NCBI GenBank assembly: GCA_016648135.1
Contig: JADDOH010024930.1
Span: forward strand, 1-64,000
Length of the DNA stretch: 64,000 bases
Reading direction: 5' to 3'
From: Agrypnia vestita
Taxonomy: Eukaryota > Arthropoda > Insecta > Trichoptera > Phryganeidae
Shown here: positions 33,480-44,900 of the stretch, one piece after another
How positions within the stretch are numbered: the first letter of the stretch is position 1
Layout of the letters: each line of letters starts with the position of its first letter
Program-made: the position numbers and the translations under genes
Notes under the pieces: model-generated
The model's database searches: none
Seen by the model: only the letters and a program-made list of their open reading frames with translations
Told to the model about the DNA's origin: nothing

Positions 33480-34060
33480 ATTTGCTAATGGAAGGAGGGA
33501 GGTCGGAATTCATTGACGCTGTGACGATCGATACGTTGTGACACGCCAGGTGGGCGTACCACATGGGCAACTTAACGCATACCATCCTTATAATAGAGAG
33601 GCTACGGCTCAAGAATATGCGGTTGTTTCCTATAGCTCGGCGTCGAGAACTCACCCGTAACACGCTGGTGGGAAGCATCTCAGCGATTGATCGTCGCGGG
33701 GCTATTGATTTCAAACCTCTATGTTCTGAATGCAGGAGTGACAGCTATTTCTCCATCATGTACATTCTAATTTATACTGTACTAAAATAGTTTCACCACC
33801 CATCACCAATTTGATTGTCGTGACTGACAGAATTGATTATGAAAGGAGGGAGATCGGGGTTTCTTCGCATCGTGGCGATCAAAGTGTCGTGACACGCCAG
33901 GTGGGCGTACAACATGGGCAGCTTAACGCCTACCATCCTTATAATAGAGAGGCTACGGCTCAAGAATATGCGGCTGTTTCCTATAGCTCGGCGTCGAGAA
34001 CTCACCCGTAACACACTGGTGGGAAGAATCTCGATGCTTGGTCGTCCTCGGTGTCATCGA
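33480..34060 (+). repeat. Two 355-bp units sharing a conserved 44-codon frame
   Basis: Segments at about 33483-33690 and 33838-34045 are close copies. In both, the same frame reads VTRQVGV, then HGQLNAYHPYNREATAQEYA and SYSSASRTHP followed by TAA. Differences between copies include two replacement and two silent changes. There is no long upstream frame and no recognised domain, so coding status is unclear. Confidence 0.7.
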
Positions 34061-34269
34061 ATCCAGATCTCCATGGTTATATCTTGAATAGAAGCTGATT
34101 TATTTGAACGAGTATCCTGATCGGGAATGCCAGTTGACATCTCACCCTGACACATCATTAATCATCTTTACTATACTGCTGTATACCAGGAGTCTTTCGG
34201 AGCCCTTCTCCTCTGGCACAGGACATACATATCGGGAACCACACAATTAACCATAACATTCACTCTGGA

Positions 34270-34443
34270 ATACTATCTCTTTAATATCTCTAGTCAATTA
34301 GACTACACCGTGGGATCATCCACATCTATACTATCTCTTTAATATCTCTAGTCAATTAGACTACACCGTGGGATCATTCACATCTATACTATCTCTTTAA
34401 TATCTCTAGTCAATTAGACTACACCGTGGGATCAACCACATCA
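34270..34443 (+). repeat. Three tandem units of 58 bp
   Basis: ATACTATCTCTTTAATATCT...GACTACACCGTGGGATCA is repeated at 34270, 34328 and 34386 almost perfectly. A related GTCAATTTGACTGCCCCGCG block is at 34601-34620. Confidence 0.95.
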
Positions 34444-34449
34444 ACTATA

Positions 34450-36350
34450 ATTGGCGATGCTAACATGGCTCTGTCTGACGCACTCAGGGATGAGTCTTTT
34501 CCAGCCAACCAGTTAGTTCATTCAGCCCTTTAATCAGCAGTAAACATAATAATAATCCGGCCCATGTAGCCGCGACGTGGGATCCCCTTCATTATACACC
34601 AGTCAATTTGACTGCCCCGCGGGACAATATACAAACCTTAATATCAGACGCGGGATTACTTCCTGATATGTTTGTCGCCAGGAGGACGAGGACGCTGAAT
34701 GGATCCCAGCAGAGGCGACAGAGTCTCGGGTTGGTTTTGGTCTGTAGCTTAGTGTGGGAGGTTATGTCTAAACAGGAGTTAACCACTGGATGCGGCGATG
34801 ATCTGGGGCCGCATCCCCCTCCCCCCTACAGGAGGGGGGGGGGCATCTGGAATCCACGTTTGAACAGAAGTGGTTAGACACTTCTTGAATTTCACTTACA
34901 AAACTGTATCTTCCATTCCCTTAGAATCTCGGGCTGTGATAATGTCAGACAAAGCTTGCCCTGAGCCTCTGGATGCGTCTTAGTTGTTATAAATATGTTT
35001 GTCTTCCCCCACTATGTACTATGAACAGATTGAGCAGATCGGACAACGTGGGACGCGCTATCGGTAGGTTTCTTACTTGTGTTTTGAATATAACGTATGC
35101 TATTACATCTTGTAAATCTGTCATAAATGGGTACCGCGTGTGGTTATGCTAACACTGTTCTAAGCTGCTATTATGAGGTATTGATAATCAAGGCGGGCGG
35201 AATCTTTAGCGTATGCCGTTAACTTGGCAACGATTGTATTGTTTTATATTTCAGTATTTTAAACCCGGTGGTATTATAGTTATGGCGGTACAATGTAGGG
35301 AAGTTTTGCTATTAGCGTTTATTCCTCAGCTACGCCGCATATAGTTGGCTTTTAGGCTGACTCAGGACGTGGACGATATCGGCTATCTCTCGTAAAGGCG
35401 AAACTGTAGAATTCCGGGACGGTTTCTAGAAGGGCTAAAGTAATTTCGGAAATATGTTTTATGTCTCTGGCATTACGTCTATAAGTGTTCGAAGATTATA
35501 CGTGGATTTCGTGTCGATAACGGTTAGGCGTTCTATCATCTTTAGTAAATAAATCCGTTATGTTAATTACGAGTACGGACTAGTTACGTGCGTTTGTTAT
35601 TTCCATAGTTAGGTAAGAATTCGTTCTATATTAGTCTAGTCGCGTTAATAAGAATACGAATCTCACCACATATCAAAAGAATTTTGGATAGCTACGAACA
35701 CAACGGAGGGGGAATTTTCCTAACCACTAGATAGATCACGACTGGCCAATTTTGAAAATATAGATTCTTAACAAAAAAAAAAATAATATTAGCTTTCATG
35801 TAAATATACTTCTGAAGTTCTAAGTTCGACTTAAGTTTTCATCTAGTAGCTTAAAGCATAAAGTGTGTGCTTAAAAGTCACAAAAGTCGTAATAAAGCTC
35901 AATTCGGTAGCTTAAAGTCTCAAGCTTTGGGCTTTTCGTAAAACTTATATTATTAAACTTTATAGTTAGGTATTTAGCTTAGGTAACCAGGAGGGTTACG
36001 TTACAGTACATCATTTTTTTAAAAGCTGCTTGATCGTGTATGATAGACCGATAAGAGCTCTGCGCTTGTAATGTAACACGCAACGAACAGAATGCTCGCT
36101 CTTTGGGCAGTGTGTGAACATGCGCTGCTCCGCCAACCATTTTGTCGGCGCAGCATTCCCCTTTGACGCGGCACAAATTGTTAAAACCGGGACTGTCCCG
36201 CCAAATCCGCAATGGAGCTGGCGTTGGACGTCGATCCATCTTCCCTTCCCCCTTCTCCCTTCGTGCTACATAAAACAATTGTATTTCACCTTCGAGCTTC
36301 AAATCTTTTTAATACAAGGCCCGAATACAGAGTCAATATTTAAACGATTT
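34450..36350. other. Mixed-composition stretch, no gene recognised
   Basis: GC is higher than in flanks up to about 35.7 kb. A palindromic C-run/G-run is at 34808-34843. A GC-rich patch at 36100-36250 has a 107-codon minus-strand frame (35979-36302) without any recognised motif or splice context. Confidence 0.3.
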
Positions 36351-36780
36351 TAAGGTTAAGGTACCCACCCCCTAAAAGTATAATTTGCAGTCAGATTGAA
36401 ATCTTTCTTCGTTACGACGTCTCACACCTTGAAGCAAATACAGGAAGACTTAAAATTTATAATGAAAATCTATGTACCTTTGATTCTTCATTTCACAGTC
36501 AAAACTTACGCGGCGCGCATTATTGGCATTATCGTTGGGAAAGCGGCGGAATATCTATTTTTTTTGACAGATTTTAAAAGCTGTTCGATAGTTTAATTAA
36601 AAATTTTGTGATTTTTTTTATAATATTGCAGAATATTGACCTGCTGGACAGTTTTATGGACTACATTTAATACCTCTATGAAATGGATCACGACAGGTCG
36701 TAAAAATACGGTGACATCTTGAGAGACTTCGAGAATCCGATTTTCAGGTAGGCATATTTAAATAGATAAGATTCTGTCTC

Positions 36781-37092
36781 TAACTTGGTTCACGACTCGT
36801 ATACAACATACCATGTCCCTCAGGTCTGGAGTCTCAATTTCCTTTCCAGAGATAAGCTTCTTTTTCAAAAAGGCTGATGTTATTCCAAGAATATCAAAGT
36901 GCTGCTAGAAAAAAGTCATAATTTTTTTATTTATTTAATATATGGTACAAATACAATACTTATATATTACGACAAAATAACCAAAATGACATTTTTGTAA
37001 AATACTTTGTAGTCATGTAGACCTCATCAGTGAAGAGAAGCTCTCGAGTCTGATGAGGGAGCCTCAGTTCTTATTATTATATACAGGTACAT
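36781..37092 (+). repeat. Direct duplication, left copy
   Basis: Matches 37379-37674 (TTGGTTCACGACTCGTATAC, GTAGTCATGTAGACCTCATC, GATGAGGGAGCCTCAGTTC), with small indels. The LINE scrap at 37090-37250 lies between the copies. Confidence 0.85.
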
Positions 37093-37255
37093 AATAAGGC
37101 CACAATTAAGATGGAGCGACAACGTCCTCAAAGACATCTCTGCCTTGGAGGTTCTGAACTGGAGAGAGCTGGCACTAGACCGAGATGAGTGGAGGAAGAC
37201 TCTTGAGGAGGCCAAGACCCACCAGGGGATGCCGAGAGTGATGATGATGATGATG
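37090..37255 (+). pseudogene. LINE (RTE-like) C-terminal fragment with ATG-repeat tail
   Basis: Frame reads RWSDNVLKDISALEVLNWRE, then LALDRDEWRKTLEEAKTHQG, the standard C-terminal end of insect RTE-type reverse transcriptases (RW.DD+..DL..L...WR..A.DR..WR..+.EAK.H.G). It is followed by a (GATGAT)n microsatellite, typical of this clade's 3' end. Confidence 0.8.
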
Positions 37256-37378
37256 AATGATGTACTTTTATCGGTATACGGATACTATTGTCTGCGTTGT
37301 TTCACGACTAAAATGCGGTATTATTTTTCGTTTGCAGTGATCAATTTGTTATATTCTTCAGTTAACGCCTCTCCTCGC

Positions 37379-37674
37379 TCTGTAACTTGGTTCACGACTC
37401 GTATACAACATACCATGTCTCTGATAAGCTTCTTTTTCAAAAATGCTAAAATTCCAAGAATATCAAAGTGTTGCTAGAAACAGTCTTCAATATTCTTTTA
37501 TACTTATTTAATATATGCTACAAATACAATTCTTATATATTTACATCAAAATAACCAATTTGACATTTTTTTTAAAACTTTGTAGTCATGTAGACCTCAT
37601 CAGCAAAGAGAAGTTCATGATTCTGATGAGGGAGCCTCAGTTCCTATTATTATATATATAGGTACATATGCCAG
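37379..37674 (+). repeat. Direct duplication, right copy
   Basis: Partner of 36781-37092. Confidence 0.85.
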
Positions 37675-37679
37675 TCGTT

Positions 37680-39100
37680 CAATAATACAGTAATAAAGTT
37701 AATTTGATAATGAAGTGATGAAGTATTTTGAAAAAAGCTATAGGTTTAAATGATTTATGAATTTAAGATTGATTTTAAGAAGATTTTAATTTTTTTGATT
37801 TGCTCTGAGAGGTTACTGATGCAGCGTATCTCGATAGATAACTTATTGTAGTAGTTAATGGCTTTATGAATAAAATGGTTCTACATTTTGTTTGTTTTAA
37901 ATTTGGGCATTATAAATTGTTTCCATTTCTCATAATCTTGTAATATTCCTGGTTTTCTGTAAGGTTTTCTTCTTTGCATATTCTCAATATGGAAACTTGC
38001 TTGAAAATTTCATCCACGTTTGGTACTGGAAACAATTTAAAAAGATCTTTTGTTGAAAGGGTAGATTTTTTTCAGTATTACTTTAATGATGATCCTTAGT
38101 GATATTTTTATTGAGTTTAATTTTTTTTATAACCTCCCCATCGGATATGCATCCGATATACTTTTCAGTTATGTGACTTATCCATAGTCAAAATTTTCCA
38201 TCAGGAGCCATAGTCAAAATTTTCTTCATTTTCTGATTGGCTTCAGAAGAAATTTTTTCGTCGAATAAAGCGAGTGCGATAAGATCTTCGCACTTGTACC
38301 ACAAATGTTCTGAGATCTGGCATAATCCAAGAATATGGTCCCGTTGTTCACACAAGGAAAATGAGTAGTTCACTATATAATTGGATGTCCTGACTACAAA
38401 ATGAAAGATAATTGATAAGTTATAAGAATTAAATTAGATATTCCACTTTAAAGTTTCGAAAATTGTACCATACGTTTTGAATGTCAGTCATTACTTTAAA
38501 AACAATAGAAAAAGATATGTAAATGAAAAAGTACAAACCATAAAGAGAAAAAAATTATGCAATATAAAGTTTGTTTTTCATGGTAATAATACAAAACATT
38601 CATGCAAACCGTTTAGTACAGAAATATAATTATGAATTAATAAATTCTTTGATTTCGTTTAAAAAGTATTTTAATAATTTATTCGTAATAGAAAAAATCC
38701 AAAAATCATCAAAATAATCACATTTCAGTAATCGCTTTGAGTTCCCGCTTTGTCAATTGAAACTGGTCAGTAAAAATGAAAATTGTAACGCCATAAATTA
38801 CCCTCGCCACCCATTGCGCATGACGAGGACCTGATGGAGCCCGGAATGACGATCCCTTGCTAGGCAAGCCTCCCAAAATATAATTGTTTATTTTAACACT
38901 TGCAGGTATCACGACGAGAGTTATTTATTTTATTTATTTCATTGCTTTACTTTTACATTTCATAAGGTTAAATTATACTATACCTGTCTCACTAGAGAGC
39001 TCTGTGTTGAGACAGGCAAAGTTTACAATTATTACAACTTATATGTAAGTAAATTTTACACAAAATACATTTTATACAAAATAGGTTGAAAAAAAGTACA
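37680..39100. other. AT-rich stretch with minor repeat scraps
   Basis: Holds a one-sided relative (38320-38392) of the foldback at 18338-18680 and, at 37700-38000 on the minus strand, translations resembling a LINE C-terminus with many stops. No gene. Confidence 0.35.
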
Positions 39101-39189
39101 TTTTATAAAAATAAGTTAAAAATATTTATCATCGCCTACACTCAGGCACATCTAAATACACCCTAAGACAATCTCAATTTTTCTAATTC

Positions 39190-39470
39190 TCAATTTGTAT
39201 GGACGAGTTTCTCAATAACTGGTAGACTCATCTCTTTAACCCAAATTTTAATTGATGTTTTTACATTTTTCGGATTGTTCAGTTGTGATACCCTTTCCAG
39301 TAATGTATTGTACAGTTTCGGGCCTATGTGTTTAAAGTTTCTTTGTCCATAAGTGGTTCGCGCTCTTGGGACTTGAATAGCATCTTTATTTCTGCGTGTA
39401 TGAATAGTGTTTTGGGTGTGTGTGTGTGTGAAATGTGTTTGTTTGTGTTTGTACATGTAAAGTAGGACAG
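39190..39470 (-). pseudogene. LINE reverse-transcriptase extreme C-terminus
   Basis: The minus-strand frame reads QNTIHTRRNKDAIQVPRART, then TYGQRNFKHIGPKLYNTLLE. This is the standard end of Jockey/CR1-like proteins (HNTR....+.VPR..T..GQRSF...GPKLWN.LP). It is preceded by a TG-rich stretch. Confidence 0.7.
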
Positions 39471-39479
39471 TTTGGTGTA

Positions 39480-40720
39480 TATTTGCCTAACATAAAAAAC
39501 GTCTAATTTATTAAATGTATCGTCTGTACTTGTAATTATCGGTGTTCATAATCGTTCAGTTGTTTAATGTAATTTCAAATGAAATCGTGCTCTATGATTT
39601 ATTTTCCACGCGTCTTAAGCGTCCGGATCTGAAGAAACTATGCTGGACTTGTGCTGACCAATATTAGACCGAGCAGGTCTAAAACATTTAGAAGCCGATA
39701 AGTCAGGCCAAATTGACGGACCAAGAGCCTTAACCACGATTGCTTCTAACATCATTCCCATCACATGGTGGCGACGAGTTAACCAAAGCAAATATTTATT
39801 CATCATTCGCCCCAATAGCACACAGTCTTAAGGCTGGAAATTCACTGCAAATGCATATTTTGGCGGTTTTTTTTTTACGAAAATGTGGGTTTATATTATC
39901 CATTTATATCAGGATTTACACTCTAGACTGAAAATTTTTTAGGGCAACAACTTAGATAGATTCTTTGTTATTATATAAAAATAATAAACTGAAAATTATT
40001 TACAATAATTAGGAAAATATAAGTATTAATCGATAGGCCGCGGCCAAAAAAATCATTTTAGTGTCCTAGGCGAGAAATTTTTTTAATGAATATTTATATT
40101 TATTTATTTATATTCACACGTCAATCGGCTATATACATGGATTTTACAAAAATAATAGAATTCAATAAATGGATTAGAAAATTGCATATATAATATAGAT
40201 ATATAATATATATATATATATGTATATATAATATATATATATCTATATATATATATATAAAGAAAATACTGGCATATAAAAAACATGGTATAATTATATA
40301 GAGTTGAGGGTAGTTTTAATACTGTGATAACAATCTTTTTGTCGCTGATGAGAATGAGACGTATGATTCATCGAAGTTGATATCAACGCAGTGGTTGTTC
40401 ACCAGATTGGCAATCCTATTTTGTGGATTAAGTGGTTTCCAGCAATATACGCACTCTTAGATCCGGCCTAACAGAGATAATGCCAAATTATTATATGTAC
40501 GCATATGTTTCTTTTATAAGTATAAAGCTTACTTCATTATCTTGACTCTGGGGTAAGTAAGAAATGTTCAATATTAATAAAGTTACAATGTTATAATTTG
40601 CAAGAAATTTCAAAGTTTTTTGTTGATTTTAAAATCGCATGGACATAGAATACACACATAAGAACACATATTTGTGTTATCATGTATACAAGAAAAATGT
40701 TTAAATGTTTTGTCTGTAAG
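39480..40720. other. AT-rich stretch downstream of zinc-finger gene B
   Basis: Contains a (TA)n palindromic microsatellite at about 40185-40262. No gene recognised. Confidence 0.4.
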
Positions 40721-40721
40721 C

Positions 40722-41936
40722 ACAGGTTTTTAAGCTTGATTTCTGATTGCACGGATAATTTTACAGTGAAAATGAAAACAGTTTCTCTTCAGTGTGTTTA
40801 AAAACATGTTGTTTGATTTTCCAATTGCAGTAATAATAGTACTGCAAACATGAAAATAATTTTTCCCCAGTGTGTGTAAGCACGTGCAGTTTAAATTGTC
40901 ATTTCTGATTGCAAGAGTAATTACACAACACAACAGTTTATTTTCAGTTTGCTTAAGAACATGTTGTTTAAAATTTGATTTTCCAATTCCAGGAATAATT
41001 GCACTGCAAACAGGAAAATAATTTTTCTCCAGTGTGCTCAAGCGAGTGTAGTTTAAAGTATTTTTTCTGATTGCAGGAATAATCGCACTGCGAACATGAT
41101 AATAATTTCTCTGCAGTGTGCGCAAGCACATGTTGTTTCAAGGCTGATTAGAGGAATAATTGCACTCGAACACGAAAATTGTTTTGCTCCAGAGTGGTTA
41201 AGCATGTGTACTTTTATGCTTGATTTACGAATGCAAGAATAATTACACTGCGTACACGAAAATAATTTCCCTCCAGTGTGCTTAAGCGAATGTAGTTTAA
41301 GGTAATTTTTCTAATTGCAGGAATAACTGCACTGCGAACGTGGAAATAACTTATCTGCAGAGTGCCTAAGCGCATGTTGTTTTAAGTGTGCTTTACGATT
41401 GCAAGAATAATCGCACTGCGAACATGAAAATAATTTCTCTCCAGTGTGCTTCAGCCCATGTTCTTTAAGGTTCTTTTTCTGATAGCAGGAATAATCGCAC
41501 TACGAACGTGAAAATAGCTTTTCTCCAGTGTGCTTAAGCCCAGGTCTTTTTAAGTATGATTTCCGAATGCAGAAATAATCGCACTGCCCACACGTAAACA
41601 ATTTCTGTTCAGTGTGCTTAAACACATGTTGTTTAAATTGTGACTAGTGATTGCAAGAATAATGACACTGCGAACATGAAAATAATTTCTCTCCAATGTG
41701 TTTAAGCGCATGTAGTTTAAAGTATTTTTTCAGATTGCAAGAATAATCGCACTGCGAACATGAAAATAGTTTCTCTCCAGTGTGCCTAAGCGCATGTTGT
41801 TTTAAGTCTGGTTTCCGACTGCAGGAATAATCGCACTGCGACCATGAAAATAATTCCTCTGCCGTAAGCGTAGGCACATGTTGTTTTAAATATGATTTCC
41901 AATTAGAGGAAAAATTGCATGCGAACAAGAAAATTG
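40722..41936 (-). pseudogene. About 15 decayed zinc-finger units after the stop of gene B
   Basis: Immediately beyond the gene B stop the 84-bp finger period continues on the minus strand. Finger signatures are seen at roughly 41900, 41835, 41751, 41667, 41583, 41499, 41416, 41331, 41246, 41160, 41088, 41002, 40921, 40840 and 40758. They have premature stops, indels (for example CAGTGC reduced to CATGC just after the stop) and lost Cys/His codons. One 94-codon open patch (41644-41928) still holds two full fingers of CSQCDYSC..K type. The decay increases away from the gene. Confidence 0.85.
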
Positions 41937-44900
41937 TTATGCTCCAGAGTGGTTAAGCATGTGTACTTTTAAGCTTGATTTACGAATGCAAGAATAATTA
42001 CAATGCGAACACGAAAACAATTTCTCTTCAGTGTGCTTAAGCGAATGTTGTTTAAGGTATTTTTTCTGATTGCAGGAATAATTGCACTGCGAACATGAAA
42101 ATAATTTCTCTGCAGTGTGCTTAAGCGCATGTCGTTTTAAGCTTGATTTCTGATTGCTGGAGTAATCGCACTGCGAACATGAAAATAATTTCTCTCCAGT
42201 GTGCTTAAGCGAATGTTGTTTGAGGTATTTTTTCTGATTGCAGGAATAATTGCACTGCGAACATGAAAATAATTTCTCTGCAGTGTGCTTAAGCGCATGT
42301 TGTTTTAAGCTTGATTTCCGATTGCAGGAATAATCGCACTGCGAACATGAAAATAATTTCTCTCCAGTGTGCTTTAGCGAATGTTGTTTGAGGTATTTTT
42401 TCTGATTGCAGGAATAATTGCACTGCGAACATGAAAATAATTTCTCTGCAGTGTGCTTAAGCGCATGTCGTTTTAAGTTTGATTTCCGATTGCAGGAATA
42501 ATCGCACTGCGAACATGAAAATAATTTCTCTCCAGTGTGCTTAAGTGCATGTCCTTTTAAGCTTGATTTCTCATTGCTGGAATAATCGCACTGCGAACAT
42601 GAAAATAATTTCTCTCCAGTGTGCTTAAGTGCATGTCGTTTTAAGCTTGATTTCTGATTGCTGGAATAATCGCACTGCGAACATGAAAATAATTTCTTTC
42701 CAGTGTGCTTAAGCGCATGTAGTTTTAAGCTTGATTTCCGATTGCAGGAATAATCGCACTGCGAACATGAAAATAATTTCTCTCCAGTGTGCTTAAGTGC
42801 ATGTTGTTTTAAGGTTGATTTCTCATTGCTGGAATAATCGCACTGCGAACATGAAAATAATTTCTCTCCAGTGTGCTTAAGCGAATGTTGTTTAAGGTAT
42901 TTTTTCTGATTGCAGGAATAATTGCACTGCGAACATGAAAATAATTTCTCTGCAGTGTGCTTAAGCGCATGTTGTTTTAAGTATGATTTCCAATTGCAGG
43001 AATAATCGCACTGCGAACATGAAAATAATTTCTCTCCAGTGTGCTTACGCGCATGTTGTTTTAAGTATGATTTCCAATTGCAGGAATAATCGCACTGCGA
43101 ACATGAAAATAATTTCTCTCCAGTGTGCTTACGTACATGTCGTTTTAAGCTTGATTTCTGATTGCTGGAATAATCGCACTGCGAACATGAAAATAATTTC
43201 TCTCCAGTGTGCTTAAGTGCATGTCGTTTTAAGCTTGATTTCTGATTGCAGGAATAATCGCACTGCGAACATGACAATAATTTCTCTCCAGTGTGCTTAA
43301 GTGCATGTCGTTTTAAGCTTGATTTCTGATTGCTGGAATAATCGCACTGCGAACATGAAAATAATTTCTCTCCAGTGTGCTTAAGTGCATGTCGATTTAA
43401 GCTTGATTTCTGATTGCTGGAATAATCGCACTGCGAACATGAAAATAATTTCTCTCCAGTGTGCTTAAGCGCATGTCGTTTTAAGCTTGATTTCAAATTG
43501 CAGGAATAATCGCACTGCGAACATGAAAATAATATCTCCCCAGTGTGCTTAAACGAATGTAGTTTTAAGTATTTTTTCAGATTGCAGGAATAATCGCACT
43601 GGGAACATGAAAATAGCTTCTCTCCAGTGTGCTTACGCGCATGTTGTTTTAAGTCTGATTTCCAATTGCAGGAATAATCGCACTGCGAACATGAAAATAA
43701 TTTATCTGCAGTGTGCGTAAGCACATGTTGTTTCAAGTGTGATTTCCAATTAGAGGAATAATTGCATTGCGAACAAAAAAATTGTTTTTCTCCAGAGTGG
43801 TTAAGTATGTGTACTTTTAAGCTTGATTTACGAATGCAAGAATAATCGCACTGCGAACATGAAAATAATTTATCTGCAGTGTGCGTAAGCACATGTTGTT
43901 TCAAGAGTGATTTCCAATTAGAGGAATAATTGCATTGCGAACAAAAAAATTGTTTTTCTCCAGAGTGGTTAAGTATGTGTACTTTTAAGCTTGATTTACG
44001 AATGCAAGAATAATCGCACTGCGAACATGAAAAAATCTTCTTACCAGCGGGAGATTTTTTGGCATTTGAAATGGTCTCTAAAGTTGGCAGGTTTTCATGG
44101 GCAGGCGAAGACACAGTTGGGCTTTCCGAAAAATAATCTTGTATTCTGAAGATATCTGCAATGAAAATATTTTAGTTAGGTTACGTGCAGTTGGGATCCA
44201 GGATCTTTTCGAGAATTTGTTCAGTAACAATAGTTGAGTGTTCTGATTTAAAAAATTAAATATGATAGGTAGCTTTGATTAAGTAAAAAAGAAAAGCATG
44301 GCTTAAACTTTTGACATTGAAAGGGGAAAGAATATAAGAGAGCAAAATATTTTTATTTTTTATTTATTTATATATCTTTATTTAGTTAATGATACATAGT
44401 TGTTTATCATAAGCTAATATTATAAACGTGTACACTTATTAAATAATATTTCTCTTGTATATCGATTCTGCTCAGCTTCCTCACACCTTCTCGCAGGCTA
44501 TTATACTCATTTATTGCCTTGTAATAAATACAGTTTTGTGTGTTTATCTTTGTTCTATTTGGAATACTTATTTTGTTTGCATTTCTTGTATTATGTCTAT
44601 ATATCTCTGTTATATTTCATCTTATTTTTAAAATATTTTGGCATTTTGTCGTTTAATATTTTGTGAATGAATAACATTGTATTTAATTTTAATTCTTGTT
44701 TTATATTAATCCAAATTAAATTTGAGAGCATCTTTTTAATTTTGGAATATCTATTTCTCTGTAGAATTATCCTCATTGTTCTATTCTGTTAAATTTGAAT
44801 ATTGAAAATGAGGAGCAATACTTGATTTATATATATTTTTATGGCTCTTTCTTTAGTTAATTTTGGTCTTATTCTTCCTAAGAATGGTACTTTTTATGCA

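Noticed and set aside
33811..34011. Stand-alone 66-residue protein gene
   Set aside because: Only the part shared with the upstream tandem unit is conserved, the start region is not; reported as a finding on the module instead.
35979..36302. 107-codon minus-strand frame in a GC-rich patch
   Set aside because: Composition alone explains the lack of stops; translation shows no recognisable motif.
40385..40400. ATATCAACGCAGTGG resembling a cDNA-kit adapter
   Set aside because: The order of the words does not match the known adapter, and there is no insert boundary; chance similarity.
42983..43216. Plus-strand frame with ISNCRNNRTANMKIISLQCA repeats
   Set aside because: Antisense shadow of the zinc-finger array.
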